Made by a program: the position numbers and the translations under genes
In this document: one piece after another, positions 9,281-18,479 of the stretch
How positions within the stretch are numbered: the stretch's first letter is position 1
Layout: the number at the start of each line of letters is the position of its first letter
Assembly: GCF_034555965.1 (NCBI RefSeq)
Contig: NZ_JAYDCK010000003.1
Location: forward strand, 2,666,001-2,730,000
Origin: Aquicoccus sp. G2-2
Lineage (GTDB): Bacteria; Pseudomonadota; Alphaproteobacteria; Rhodobacterales; Rhodobacteraceae
Reading direction: 5' to 3'
Length of the DNA: 64,000 nucleotides
The notes under the pieces: model-generated
Database searches by the model: none
What the model saw: the letters and a program-made list of their open reading frames with translations, nothing else
What the model was told of the DNA's origin: nothing

Positions 9281-10334
9281 TCTCTCAAAACTCAACCGCG
9301 AACTACGGCGCGTCGGCGCCTCAATGAACCGCGCCTTCACCCGCCGTTTCCACGAGCCGCGCCGCCAGCGTATTCATGATCGAGAGCGGTCCAAACGTTT
9401 GCAAATCATACCCGGACCACAGGCATTGGAGAGCAAACTGGCGATCTTTGTCCTATATCAACCGGATGGGTTGGCCGTTTCCGTATTCTTCACTCTGCGC
9501 CACCTCGCAAGCGAAGGCTACGCCACGGATGTTGTCATCAACGGCCCTGTCAGTGAAGATGACCTTTGCCGACTTCGTTTACTATCGCGCCGGGTCCTCC
9601 TGCGCCCCAATATCGGATATGATTTCGGGGCCTACCGCGATGCTCTGCTCACTCTGTTCGACGAACAGGTGAATCCCGATCATCTCTTGTTGCTGAACGA
9701 CAGCACGTGGTTTCCCCTTCGCCCGAATGACTCATCCATCGCACATATGGAAGCACTTGGCGTCGATCTGGCAGGGCAAGTGTTCAAGACCGAATATGCG
9801 ACCCGCTCCCGGCACGATCACCTAGAAGCGCATTGCCTTCTGGTTTCGAGAGATTTGTTCACCGGGGCCGACTTTCGCGCGTTCTGGCGTGGCTATGTCA
9901 TGTCTGACGATCGCACCACTACGGTGGAAACCGGTGAGAAAGGTCTTACGCAAGCCATGTTGAAGGGCGGCCACGCGGTGGGGGCGCTGCTCGACAAGGA
10001 GAGGTTTCTCGCATTGCTGGACGAGCAGGATGAATCTGCTTTTGATGAACTTCTTAGCCATCTCGTCCTTCACCGCGATGACGCCAGAGCACAATGGCAG
10101 GTGATCCGGCAAACGCCACATCCGCAGCGTCGTGCCGATGCATTGGCATGGATAGACCATGCGCTTTCCAATGCTCGCCAGTATCTGATTTCATCGACCT
10201 TTATTGAACCGGCTATGCGGTTGGCGGCCTTGCCGTTCATCAAGAAAACGTCGGACCCTCGCTATCAACTGGCCCGACGGCACATCCTTGCCGCTGAGAA
10301 GGAGGGCCGCATCCCCCGTTCGCACCGGAAATAA
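9267..10334 (+). CDS. RgpF-family protein (rhamnan synthesis F domain), second copy
   Basis: 355-residue paralogue of the gene at 7341-8423, with the same central signature (RPNIGYDFGAYRDA, LLLLNDSTWFPL). The two are clearly related but diverged across most of their length. The start is supported by AGGGGTGAG about 8 bases before ATG 9267. Having two full copies plus a fragment around one methyltransferase suggests expansion of a glycan-modifying family at this locus. The function beyond polysaccharide assembly is not known to me. Confidence 0.8.
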   Translation: MGTFNLSKLNRELRRVGASMNRAFTRRFHEPRRQRIHDRERSKRLQIIPGPQALESKLAIFVLYQPDGLAVSVFFTLRHLASEGYATDVVINGPVSEDDLCRLRLLSRRVLLRPNIGYDFGAYRDALLTLFDEQVNPDHLLLLNDSTWFPLRPNDSSIAHMEALGVDLAGQVFKTEYATRSRHDHLEAHCLLVSRDLFTGADFRAFWRGYVMSDDRTTTVETGEKGLTQAMLKGGHAVGALLDKERFLALLDEQDESAFDELLSHLVLHRDDARAQWQVIRQTPHPQRRADALAWIDHALSNARQYLISSTFIEPAMRLAALPFIKKTSDPRYQLARRHILAAEKEGRIPRSHRK

Positions 10335-10474
10335 GTGATGAAATCCTGCGGCGCACTGAAACGCAGTTGGACAAACAGACCGAGCGGCGATCCAGTTGAT
10401 TGCCTGCATCATGTCGATGTGCCATAACCCCGCAATTCAACAGCCGGATATCGAAGAGAACAAGGAGCGTGCGG
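10335..10474. other. Intergenic stretch after the second RgpF gene
   Basis: About 140 bases with no recognisable gene and no clear terminator or promoter. It may be residue of a lost gene in this reshuffled glycan cluster. Confidence 0.4.
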
Positions 10475-10597
10475 ATGGGTCTGTTTCTCGGGCTGATGTA
10501 TCATACGCGCCGGCTAGCGTGCGGAGAGCGTTCTCTGAGAGTCACGCTTCCGTTTGATGGCGAACATGACGTCACATCTGAGCAAGTGACCCCATGA
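10475..10597 (+). CDS. Possible 40-residue small protein coupled to neuC
   Basis: A short frame beginning MGLFLGLMYHTRR, with a good ribosome-binding site (AAGGAG, 7 bases before the ATG). Its stop overlaps the neuC start as ATGA. No family is recognised. It may be a leader peptide that couples translation into neuC, a relic of a longer gene, or chance. Evidence is limited to the ribosome-binding site and the overlap. Confidence 0.3.
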   Translation: MGLFLGLMYHTRRLACGERSLRVTLPFDGEHDVTSEQVTP

Positions 10598-11714
10598 AAA
10601 AACGCCTCCTCTTCGTCACCGGCACACGTGCCGATTTCGGCAAGATCGAGCCGCTGGCGCTGGCGGCGCGGGATGCAGGGCATGATGTGGCGTTCTTTGC
10701 CACCGGGATGCACATGCTCGACCGTTACGGGCTGACCAAGATCGAAGTGCATCGCACCCCCGGCGTGACCGTGCATGAATTCCTCAACCAACGCATCGGT
10801 GATCCACAGGACATGGTGCTGGCCAAGACCGTGCTCGGCTTTTCCGATTTCGTCGCCGAGCATCGCCCCGATCTCGTCATCGTGCATGGCGACCGGGTGG
10901 AGGCGCTGGCGTGCGCGCTGGTCTGTGCCACAAACTATATCCGCTGTGCGCATATCGAAGGCGGCGAGGTTTCCGGCACGATTGATGAACTGTTCCGCCA
11001 TTGCAATTCCAAGCTCGCCTATTGCCATTTCGTCTCCTCGCAATCGGCCGCGCGCCGGGTGATGGCGCTGGGGGAGCCGCCCGAGGCAATCTTCACCATC
11101 GGCTCGCCCGAGCTTGATTTTCACTCGCGCAGCTCCGGCGTGACACTCAGCGAAGTGAAGGCGCATTATGCCATCCCGTTTGATGAATTCGGCATCTGCA
11201 CCTTTCACCCCGTCACCTCAGAGGCGGATGCCATGGGTGCACAGGCAGAGGCGTTTTTCGCCGCGTTAGAGACGTCTCAGCGCCCTTTCGTCGTGATCCT
11301 ACCCAACAATGATCCGGGTTCCGAAGCCATCCTGCACGTGATCCGTGCCCTGCCCAAAGATCGCTTCCGCGCCATCCCATCTATGCGATTCGCGCATTTC
11401 TCGGAGGCGATGAAAAACGCCGCCTGCATCGTTGGCAATTCCAGCGCCGGCGTGCGTGAAGCCCCTTCCTTGGGATTGCTTCACTCGATATCGGCAGCAG
11501 ACAGGCAAACCGCGCCAGCGGCAGCTCGATCACCGCCTGTCCCGCCGCAGACAGCGCCGCGATTGCCCACTTCCTCAAGGATGAATGGGGCAAGCACTAT
11601 CCCCGCGATGGTGCTTTTGGCGAAGGCAACGCCGCCGCCCGCTTTGTCGAGGTTCTGAATGATCCCGATTTCTGGTCGCGCAGCCTGCAAAAGAAATTCC
11701 ACGATCATGGCTAA
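10594..11714 (+). CDS. neuC: UDP-N-acetylglucosamine 2-epimerase, hydrolysing (NeuC); frameshifted
   Basis: Converts UDP-GlcNAc-type sugars to the free mannosamine-type substrate of NeuB. The N-terminal part is clear: FVTGTRADFGKIEPL, then VHGDRVEALA, HIEGGEVSGTIDE and GNSSAGVREAP. After that the frame breaks at the C4 run at 11463-11466. One extra C restores APFLGIASLDIGSRQANRASG-type sequence (the usual family C-terminus) and ends at TAA 11714, giving about 373 residues, normal for the family. As read without correction, the frame ends at 11658 with an unrelated tail. The restored stop overlaps the next start at 11707. Probably an assembly base loss; if real, the nonulosonic acid pathway would be off. 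Confidence 0.85.
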
Positions 11715-12966
11715 GCCTGCGGGTTTTGCCCTGCGTGGCTGGCTCATGCTCACATGGGCGATCCAACCGCTGTTGCCCTGGCATCTGAAGAAACGCCTTG
11801 CGCGTGGCAAGGAACACCCGGTTCGCTGGCGTGAAAAGCTTGGCCATGCCAGTGCTGAACGCCCCGCCGGGCGGCTTGTCTGGCTGCATGCCATCGGGCT
11901 TGGGGAGGTTCTTGCGCTGCGCGGATTGATTGCACGTTTGGCCTTGATAGAGCCTGATTTGCACTTCCTCGTCACCTCAGGCACCCGCGCTTCAGCCGAG
12001 GTTTTTGCCCAAAACCTTCCGCCGCGCACCCAGCATCAGTTCGCCCCGCTCGACGCGCCCGGCCCGGCCCGCCGCTTCCTCGCGCACTGGCGGCCCGATC
12101 TCTCGATCTGGGCCGAGCAGGAGCTTTGGCCGGGCCTTGTCTATCGCACTGCACGGCGCGGCGTTCCGCTCGCACTCGTCAACGCGCGGATGAACGCCGC
12201 CGCCTTCGCGCGCCGTCGCAAGGGCGCGGCGCTTTATCGTGACATCCTGCCACGTTTCACTCTGGTTTCGGCGCAGGATACGGCCACTGCCGGGCATCTG
12301 CGCGCGCTCGGGGCGCAGCAGGTCCGCATTGATGGCTCGCTCAAAACCATCGCCCCCCCGCTGACGGACCTGCCCGGCCCGCGCACCGCTCTGGCCGCTC
12401 AAATCAATGGCCGCCCGCTCTGGCTCGCGGCCTCGACCCACCCGGAAGACGAGGCGTTCGTTCTCGCTGCGCACAAGCTTTACCTCGAACAACATCCCGA
12501 TGCCCTGCTGATCCTCGCCCCGCGCCTGCCCGATCGCGCCGGCGATATACTGGCCACCATCCGCGCCTCCGGGCTCACCCCGGCGCAGCGCAGCATCCAT
12601 GAGGCGCCCACGCCCGAAACCCAAGTCTATCTTGCCGATACATTCGGCGAGATGGGGCTTTTCTATCGGCTGGCGCGTGTCGCCTTCGTCGGCGGCAGCA
12701 TGGGCGCGGTAGAAGGCCACAACCCGTGGGAGCCTGTGGCGCTCGGCTGTGCCGTTCTGCACGGCCCGCACACTGCCAACTTCGCCGCCGATTACGCCGC
12801 CCTGAAAGCTGCTCAGGCCACAAAGACGGTGGAGACCCCAGACGCCTTGAAACAGGCTCTAACCAAGTCTGACACTCCTGAAATGGCCGCGCGCGCCCTG
12901 CGCTTGCGCCAAAGCCATATGGACCGGCTCGACACATTGTGCGAAAAGCTGGTTCAGCTTCTTTGA
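11707..12966 (+). CDS. waaA: Kdo transferase family (WaaA/KdtA-type), first of tandem pair
   Basis: 419-residue glycosyltransferase with the GT30 N-terminal domain, which attaches Kdo to lipid A. The predicted catalytic Glu is at about residue 67 in LHAIGLGEVLA, where most members read S-V-G-E. Later blocks include WAEQELWPGL, AASTHPEDE and FVGGSMGAVEGHNPWEP, all typical. ATG 11707 is chosen over an upstream in-frame codon at 11659, because the latter lies inside restored neuC. Overlap with neuC implies co-translation. The altered G-L-G-E and the presence of a second copy suggest one of the pair may transfer a different ulosonic acid. Confidence 0.82.
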   Translation: MAKPAGFALRGWLMLTWAIQPLLPWHLKKRLARGKEHPVRWREKLGHASAERPAGRLVWLHAIGLGEVLALRGLIARLALIEPDLHFLVTSGTRASAEVFAQNLPPRTQHQFAPLDAPGPARRFLAHWRPDLSIWAEQELWPGLVYRTARRGVPLALVNARMNAAAFARRRKGAALYRDILPRFTLVSAQDTATAGHLRALGAQQVRIDGSLKTIAPPLTDLPGPRTALAAQINGRPLWLAASTHPEDEAFVLAAHKLYLEQHPDALLILAPRLPDRAGDILATIRASGLTPAQRSIHEAPTPETQVYLADTFGEMGLFYRLARVAFVGGSMGAVEGHNPWEPVALGCAVLHGPHTANFAADYAALKAAQATKTVETPDALKQALTKSDTPEMAARALRLRQSHMDRLDTLCEKLVQLL

Positions 12967-12978
12967 ACAGGCACCCCC

Positions 12979-14283
12979 TTGGCCCTTCCCCTCTGGCACC
13001 CCCCGTTGCGCTTGCGCCTCTTTCTGCTGCTTTGGCGTGCCGCATGGCTGGTGCTGATGCCGGTGATTTTGCTCTACCTCTGGCATCGTGGCCGCCGCGA
13101 CCCGCTCTATTCAAAGCGCATTGGCCAACGTTTCGGTCGTCATCATCCACGCACCGCGCCGCATATCTGGATTCACGCTGTTTCCATCGGTGAACTGCGC
13201 TCTGCCGTGCCGCTGATCCGCGCCTTTCTTGCGCGCGGTGAACATGTCGTCACCACGCATTTCACCCCGGCTGGCCTGCGCGAGGCCGAACGCACCTTCG
13301 CGCCGGAAATCGCCTCCGGCCAAATCAGCAGCGTATTCGTGCCGTTTGATTACGGCCTTGCCTTCCGCCGCTTCTTCCGCGCCTTCCGGCCAAAGCTGGG
13401 TTTGGTGATGGAGGTCGAATTCTGGCCCGGAATGATAACCTCCGCCCGCCGCGCGAACATCCCGCTTTTCCTTTGCAACGGCCAATATCCAGCAAAAAGC
13501 TTCACTCGTGACAAACGGCGCGCCCTGTCACCCGCCCTGCTAATGCCGGGTTTTGCGGGCGTCATGGTCAAGTCCGAATTGCAGGCCGAACGCTTCCGCC
13601 ACTTCGGGCAAACTCGCATTGCCATCACCGGAGAGCTGCGGTTTGAGCAACCCCTCCCTGAGAACCAGCTAACAGCGGCCACCACCACGCGCCCTTCTCT
13701 GGCCGGTGACCGCCCGATAATAACTTTGGCATCGGTGGTTGAATGGGAAGAGGATCTCTTCATAAACGCCATTCTCAAACACCCCGAAAAAGGCTCTAAC
13801 AAACCGTTTTTCGTATTCGTCCCCCGCGCGCCAGAGCGTTTCGGGCCAGTTGCGGCCAAGCTCAATGCGGCGCGATTGAAAACGGCACGCCGCTCTGAAA
13901 TCCTTTCTGATACGCTCACTCTGCAAGGCAACGACCAACCCGATATTCTTCTCGGGGATAGCCTCGGCGATATGTATTATTACCTCGCCCTCTGCGATTT
14001 TGCCGTTACCGGCGGCGGATTCAATCCGCGCGCCTCGCATAACATCATCGAACCGCTCAGTCTGGGAAAGCCGGTTATTCTCGGCCCCGAAATCTGGACC
14101 ATCGAATATCCGGCAATCGAAGCAATTGCCGCAGGCGTCGCCCAACAGGTCACAGCCGATGAACTTCCTTTGGCCATGTCAGAGCCGCATATGCCGTCTC
14201 AGGAACAGATCAAGTCTTTCCTCGCCGCCCATTCCGGTGCGGTGGAAAAGACCCTCAAAACCTTGGATAGATGGCTTGCATAG
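12979..14283 (+). CDS. waaA: Kdo transferase family (WaaA/KdtA-type), second of tandem pair
   Basis: 434-residue homologue of the preceding gene, starting 12 bases after its stop with TTG 12979 (no better in-frame start is evident before the conserved region). There is an N-terminal hydrophobic anchor (about residues 12-36). The catalytic Glu is in IHAVSIGELRS near residue 72, the more canonical form. MEVEFWPGM and VTGGGFNPRASHN match the family C-terminal half. The two copies are diverged, so this is an old duplication or separate acquisition rather than a recent repeat. Which of the two serves lipid A and which serves another acceptor cannot be told by eye. Confidence 0.8.
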   Translation: MALPLWHPPLRLRLFLLLWRAAWLVLMPVILLYLWHRGRRDPLYSKRIGQRFGRHHPRTAPHIWIHAVSIGELRSAVPLIRAFLARGEHVVTTHFTPAGLREAERTFAPEIASGQISSVFVPFDYGLAFRRFFRAFRPKLGLVMEVEFWPGMITSARRANIPLFLCNGQYPAKSFTRDKRRALSPALLMPGFAGVMVKSELQAERFRHFGQTRIAITGELRFEQPLPENQLTAATTTRPSLAGDRPIITLASVVEWEEDLFINAILKHPEKGSNKPFFVFVPRAPERFGPVAAKLNAARLKTARRSEILSDTLTLQGNDQPDILLGDSLGDMYYYLALCDFAVTGGGFNPRASHNIIEPLSLGKPVILGPEIWTIEYPAIEAIAAGVAQQVTADELPLAMSEPHMPSQEQIKSFLAAHSGAVEKTLKTLDRWLA

Positions 14284-14313
14284 CGCGCACACAGGCCCAT
14301 CGCACCCCGGCTG

Positions 14314-15105
14314 TCACCAAGCCGAAAAGCCGCCATCGACATTCACCAATTGCCCGGTCATATAACCGGCCTGCGCGCTTGTCAGAAAAAGCATGACATC
14401 GGCAATTTCATCCGGCTGCGCCATCCGTCCGGCCATGATCAATTCCCCGACCCGGCGCTGAAACTCGTCCGAATGGCCGTTGAACACCGCGCCCGGCGCA
14501 ATCGTGTTCACCGTCGCTTGCCGGTCGGCCCAATACCCCGCCAGCCACACCGTAAGCCCATGAATCCCGGCCTTGGTCACGCCATAGGCCGAAAAATTCT
14601 TGAACGGCATCCCGTCATAAATCGGGTGATGCGCCCCGTTGAGCGCATACATCGATGCGACGTTGATCAACGTCGCCGGATATTTCCCGATAATATCGCG
14701 GTCCATCTGCCGGGCGACCATGAACGCGCCGGTCAGATTGGTGCGCAGCGTTTTCTCGAAATCCTCAACCGTGGTGTCAGCAAAATCAGGGAACCCTTTG
14801 CCCTTGCCCATCAGCATCTCACCGGTGATCGCCGCGTTGTTGAGCACCACATTGGGCTGCCAGCCATCCGCCATCACCCGCTGGAAAATCCCCTCAACCG
14901 CCGCCTCGTCGCCCACATCCAGCTCGTAAAAGCCGAAATCCGGGTTCGCACCATGCGCCTCCTGCAAGGCTTCGGCGCGCGCACCCGGCAAATCGGTCGA
15001 AACCACCTTTGCCCCCGCCTCAAGCATCCGGCGCACATAGGTCGAGCCAAGAACACCCCCCGATCCGGTGATGAAAACCGTTCTGCCCTTGAGTTGATCA
15101 GCCAT
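14314..15105 (-). CDS. Short-chain dehydrogenase/reductase of the nonulosonate set
   Basis: 263-residue SDR. The N-terminal cofactor motif is TGSGGVLGSTY, followed by VVLNNAAITGE. The active-site pair appears as YGVTKAG, and the C-terminus reads TGQLVNVDGGFSAW. Its start overlaps the end of the cytidylyltransferase gene by 8 bases. The set SDR + cytidylyltransferase + Gfo/Idh oxidoreductase resembles PtmA, PtmB and PtmF of the Campylobacter legionaminic acid locus; this is inference from families and order, not a proven match. It would act on a sugar precursor. Confidence 0.8.
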   Translation of the reverse strand: MADQLKGRTVFITGSGGVLGSTYVRRMLEAGAKVVSTDLPGARAEALQEAHGANPDFGFYELDVGDEAAVEGIFQRVMADGWQPNVVLNNAAITGEMLMGKGKGFPDFADTTVEDFEKTLRTNLTGAFMVARQMDRDIIGKYPATLINVASMYALNGAHHPIYDGMPFKNFSAYGVTKAGIHGLTVWLAGYWADRQATVNTIAPGAVFNGHSDEFQRRVGELIMAGRMAQPDEIADVMLFLTSAQAGYMTGQLVNVDGGFSAW

Positions 15106-15793
15106 TGCCCTTCTCCTTCATCAGGCATTCCACGAGCTTGAAATCCAGCTCGCTATCAATATCCATACAGCGTTCAGGCGGCATCAGATAAGGCAGCACC
15201 CGCCCTTCGAACAATCCTTTCGCCTGCTTGAGATAGGCCGGAGCAACAACATAGGTGCTCGCCGCGTGCTCCCACACAACCGGCGCCTGTTGCCGCGCGA
15301 CAACCCCGCCGGGCAGCGGCTTGGACACCCGGAGCGCCCCGCTTTCATCGGGTTCCACAAGGTTGAAATAGGGATTCTTGCGCGCCTCCGTGCAAGACAT
15401 GATCATATCCGGCCTATCGGCGAAGAACGCATCAAGCGCCCCGTCGATATCGCTCATCTCGCGCAAGGGCGAGGTGGCGTCGAGATCGACAAACGCCTCC
15501 ACCGCGCCGACCAGTTCTTCGGCCTTGCCAAGCGCGTGTTGCCACACGCCCCATTTCCCGGCGCTGTCAGTGGCCAGTTCATCCGGGCGCAGCCCCATTT
15601 CGAGACAGCCTTTCGCCACCGCGTGTTCATAAATCCGCTCATCATCCGTGCTGACCACCACCGCATCAATACGCGGATGGGCAAGCAACTGCTCCAACGA
15701 CCAGTCGATAAGCGGTTTGCCACAAAGCGCGCGAAAATTCTTGCCCGGCACGCCTTTCGAGCCTTTGCGCACTCCGATATGGCCAACGATCAT
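15098..15793 (-). CDS. Cytidylyltransferase (CMP-nonulosonic acid synthetase type)
   Basis: About 231-residue nucleotidyltransferase that activates a nonulosonic acid with CTP. N-terminal signature: GVRKGSKGVPGKNFR, then KPLIDWSLEQ and VVVSTDDERI; the DLDATSPLR block fits the metal-binding part. The start at 15793 overlaps the Gfo/Idh stop (ATGA); a longer frame exists but begins inside the upstream gene. This supplies the activation step expected after NeuB. Kdo cytidylyltransferase (KdsB) is the main alternative, but the N-terminal motif is closer to NeuA/PtmB proteins. Confidence 0.82.
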   Translation of the reverse strand: MIVGHIGVRKGSKGVPGKNFRALCGKPLIDWSLEQLLAHPRIDAVVVSTDDERIYEHAVAKGCLEMGLRPDELATDSAGKWGVWQHALGKAEELVGAVEAFVDLDATSPLREMSDIDGALDAFFADRPDMIMSCTEARKNPYFNLVEPDESGALRVSKPLPGGVVARQQAPVVWEHAASTYVVAPAYLKQAKGLFEGRVLPYLMPPERCMDIDSELDFKLVECLMKEKGNG

Positions 15794-16736
15794 TCGAACC
15801 CTCCCGCAATGGTGCCGCGAAACACCCGGTTTTCCCACGCCTGCGCAATCAAGGCACAACTGTCATAGACCCGATCAAACCGCGGCATCAACGGGTTGCC
15901 CGATGTCTTCGCCCCGTCAACCAGCGCCATGAAATCACGCATCGCCGCCAAAAACATGTCGTTCCTCTCAAAATCCCAATCGCGCATGGCTTCCGCCCCA
16001 CCGTCCGTGCGCACCCATCGCGGCACCAGCCAATCAAGATCAAGCACCTCTTCGCGCCCGCGCAGGTTCATCCGCCGCAGGCTCTTGGGGAAAGGTAATC
16101 CATCGCCACCGTCCCCACCGGGCCGCCAGCCTCGCTCAACGTCACCCGTGTGGCGAAATCCACGTTGGGAAAAGCGTCATGGCCGATGCTGTCCACCCCT
16201 TGCAACACCGCCTTGGGGAAAAGACAATGCGCGATATCGACCTCATGACAAAGATCAAGCAACACGCCACCCCCTTCGGGCCGCGCCGCATAGCTATCCC
16301 CAAAACGCCAATTCTGCCGCCATTGCCGCACGTCATGGCCGATTTCCAAGTGAAACCCATAAGCCTTGATCGGTTCATCGACCAAGGCCCGCAGCGCCGG
16401 ATGATAGCGCATCATGAATCCCACCATCGAACGGTGGGCCACCGGCTCGGCCGCCGCAAATATCCGCTGCAAGTCTTCCATTCTGAAAGCGAGCGGCTTC
16501 TCAACATAAAACGGAACACCCAACCGCCCGCAAAGCGCGATCAGCTCCATGCGCACCTGCGTCGCCGTGGCAATCACCACCGCCGCCTGTTCCGCTTTGC
16601 CGATCATCCGCTCCAGCGCAGCCAACTCAAGCCCGCGCCAACCTAAGAGGCGCACCTCGGCACCAAGGCTTTGCAGATTGTCAAAGTGCCGCCGCCCGAT
16701 CGAGCCTGAGCCAATGACGAAATACTGCGTGCCCAT
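15790..16736 (-). CDS. Gfo/Idh/MocA-family oxidoreductase; frameshifted
   Basis: NAD(P)-dependent sugar oxidoreductase. The N-terminal Rossmann motif is VIGSGSIGRRHF, followed by AAVVIATATQVR and YVEKPLAF; the latter holds the family Lys (EKP). DLCHEVDIAHCLF follows. The frame breaks at a G4 run on the plus strand (16087-16090); one added base joins VAMDYLSP to SLRRMNLRG and onward, giving about 315 residues. Read literally, it splits into a longer N-terminal piece and a piece at 15790-16071. It is the first gene of a tight minus-strand trio with the cytidylyltransferase and SDR, in an arrangement recalling PtmF. Confidence 0.8.
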
Positions 16737-16755
16737 ACCTTGCCCCTTCGCGTCT

Positions 16756-17340
16756 TCAGGTTCCCAACGCGCGCTTGAACGCATCACGTCCCCGCATCGC
16801 CTTGGCATAAGCCAGCAGGTTTTCCTGCTCATAAGCAAACTTCGCCGAATAAGCCCAGTTCAGACAATGAGCCAGAATAATATCCGGCACAGTCATCATG
16901 TCACCCATCAGGAACGGCCCCTCCAGCCGGTCTGAAAGCCGCCCCACATTCCGCTCAAATTCCCAGCGCAGGCTGTCCTTTACTTCGGGCACGCGCCGTT
17001 CTTCCGGCAACGCGAATGTATGCCGCGCCGCCGTCCAGAGCACGGCGTCGATCTCATCCAGCACAAGCTGAGTCAGCCCATCCTGATGCGCCCGCGCAAT
17101 CGTGCCCGCCGGGTGGGTCAACTGCCCGTGCTTGTCAGCCAGATAGGTGATGATCGCGGTCGAATCGGTCAGCACCGCGTCGCCCTCGCGCATGATCGGA
17201 ATCTTTCCCGACGGGTTGAGGCTCAAAACCAGCTCGGAATGGGTTTTTTCAGGCAGATGGGTATAGCCCTCCCCCAGTTCCTCCAACATCCAGAGCACCC
17301 GGAACGTCCGGCTTTGCAGCCCGCCAATCACTTCATACAT
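16756..17340 (-). CDS. Glutathione S-transferase family protein
   Basis: 194-residue cytosolic GST. The N-terminal thioredoxin-like domain shows SRTFRVLWMLEELG, then GKIPIMREGDAVLTDSTAI, which is the cis-Pro and glutathione-binding segment. The C-terminal helical domain contains GDMMTVPDIILAHCLNWA. It lies 19 bases upstream of the Gfo/Idh gene in the same direction and may share its transcript. A role in detoxification is likely, but no substrate can be inferred. Confidence 0.85.
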   Translation of the reverse strand: MYEVIGGLQSRTFRVLWMLEELGEGYTHLPEKTHSELVLSLNPSGKIPIMREGDAVLTDSTAIITYLADKHGQLTHPAGTIARAHQDGLTQLVLDEIDAVLWTAARHTFALPEERRVPEVKDSLRWEFERNVGRLSDRLEGPFLMGDMMTVPDIILAHCLNWAYSAKFAYEQENLLAYAKAMRGRDAFKRALGT

Positions 17341-17447
17341 CGCCTATCCTCCTCAAGTTCGGCGCAGTCTCGCCGAACTACCGCGCAAGCACCAGTGCCG
17401 ATCAGAAAAACCCAAAGCTCGGCCTCTATTAGGCCGGGTCGGGCCCG

Positions 17448-18479
17448 TTATCGCCGCGCCTGCCCCAGCATCGCCAGCCGAATCAGACTGCGCTCCACCA
17501 GTGCCATCGCCGGTGCCCGCTGCCCCGCGCTCCTGAGCTGCAAATCGGTGTCGATCAGCACGCCCAGCGCGATTTCAAGCTTGGCAGCTTGCCATTGTTG
17601 CGCCTGCCGCACCATGCGGTCGCGTCGCGGCCCAAAAACCGGCGGGCGCATCTTTGATACCCCCTGCGCCGGGCCTTGCGGATCACTCGCCGCCGTGTAA
17701 AGCGCCCTGAAATGCCGCGAAGCCCCGATACACAGCGCAACCGCCTGCACGCCTTGTGCCTCAAGCTTGCGCATCACCGGCCCTATATCTCCCATTCGGC
17801 CTTCGGCCACGATGTTCAGAACATCATCAAGATCAGCCTCGGTTGAACTTGGTGCCACAGCGGCCACATCCGCCGCCGTCACCGCAGTTTCATCGCCGTG
17901 TTTATAAAGCCCCAGCTTGCCAATCAGCTGCCGCAGATCGCCGGGGCCAAGCTCACGCGCCATCCCAAGAAGCGCGTTCATCGCGTCATTACCAATCTCG
18001 GTCACACCCGCTTTGCGCAGATCGCCCTCAATCTCCGCCCGGTCGGGCGGGTCGTCGTAAATACCTGTTGCATAGGCATTCTTATGCGCCTCAAACGCTT
18101 TTCTAAGCTTCGATGACGGCTTGAGCTTTCCCGCCGTCACGACAAGCTGCGCATCCCCTGCCGCCCAATCCTCAAGCGCCGCCAGAATTGCGGGTGCCGC
18201 GACCTCTGTTGCATCCTCAACAAACGCAACTCGCGGGCCGGGGAAAAACCCCTGCGCCTTGATGGCATCAAGCAACAGCGCCGGTTCCTTGCGCAAATCA
18301 GCCCCCGGAATACGCGTCAGCCGCATTTCCTCGTCGCCGTTCGGCCCGATCAGCGCCGCAATCACTTCTTGTCGCCGCAGCGCCACCCGCATCGCATCAT
18401 CGCCGTAAATCAAAAGCCCGGTGCGGTCTGGTTCGGGCCGGGCGAAATAGCGGGCGGCATCGCGCGTGCTTAACTTCAC
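17448..18479 (-). CDS. holA: DNA polymerase III subunit delta
   Basis: 343-residue clamp-loader subunit that opens the beta clamp. The sequence shows the HolA pattern: an N-terminal region with LLIYGDDAMRVALRRQE, then PGPRVAFVEDA, and a helical C-terminal domain. It overlaps lptE by 4 bases. The order leuS-lptE-holA is a conserved alphaproteobacterial arrangement, which supports the call more than any single motif. Confidence 0.88.
   Translation of the reverse strand: MKLSTRDAARYFARPEPDRTGLLIYGDDAMRVALRRQEVIAALIGPNGDEEMRLTRIPGADLRKEPALLLDAIKAQGFFPGPRVAFVEDATEVAAPAILAALEDWAAGDAQLVVTAGKLKPSSKLRKAFEAHKNAYATGIYDDPPDRAEIEGDLRKAGVTEIGNDAMNALLGMARELGPGDLRQLIGKLGLYKHGDETAVTAADVAAVAPSSTEADLDDVLNIVAEGRMGDIGPVMRKLEAQGVQAVALCIGASRHFRALYTAASDPQGPAQGVSKMRPPVFGPRRDRMVRQAQQWQAAKLEIALGVLIDTDLQLRSAGQRAPAMALVERSLIRLAMLGQARR

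Noticed and set aside
11463-11466. Programmed frameshifting or phase variation at the neuC C4 run
   Set aside because: A run of four is short for phase variation, no slippery heptamer or stimulator was seen, and the same lesion type hits many unrelated genes.
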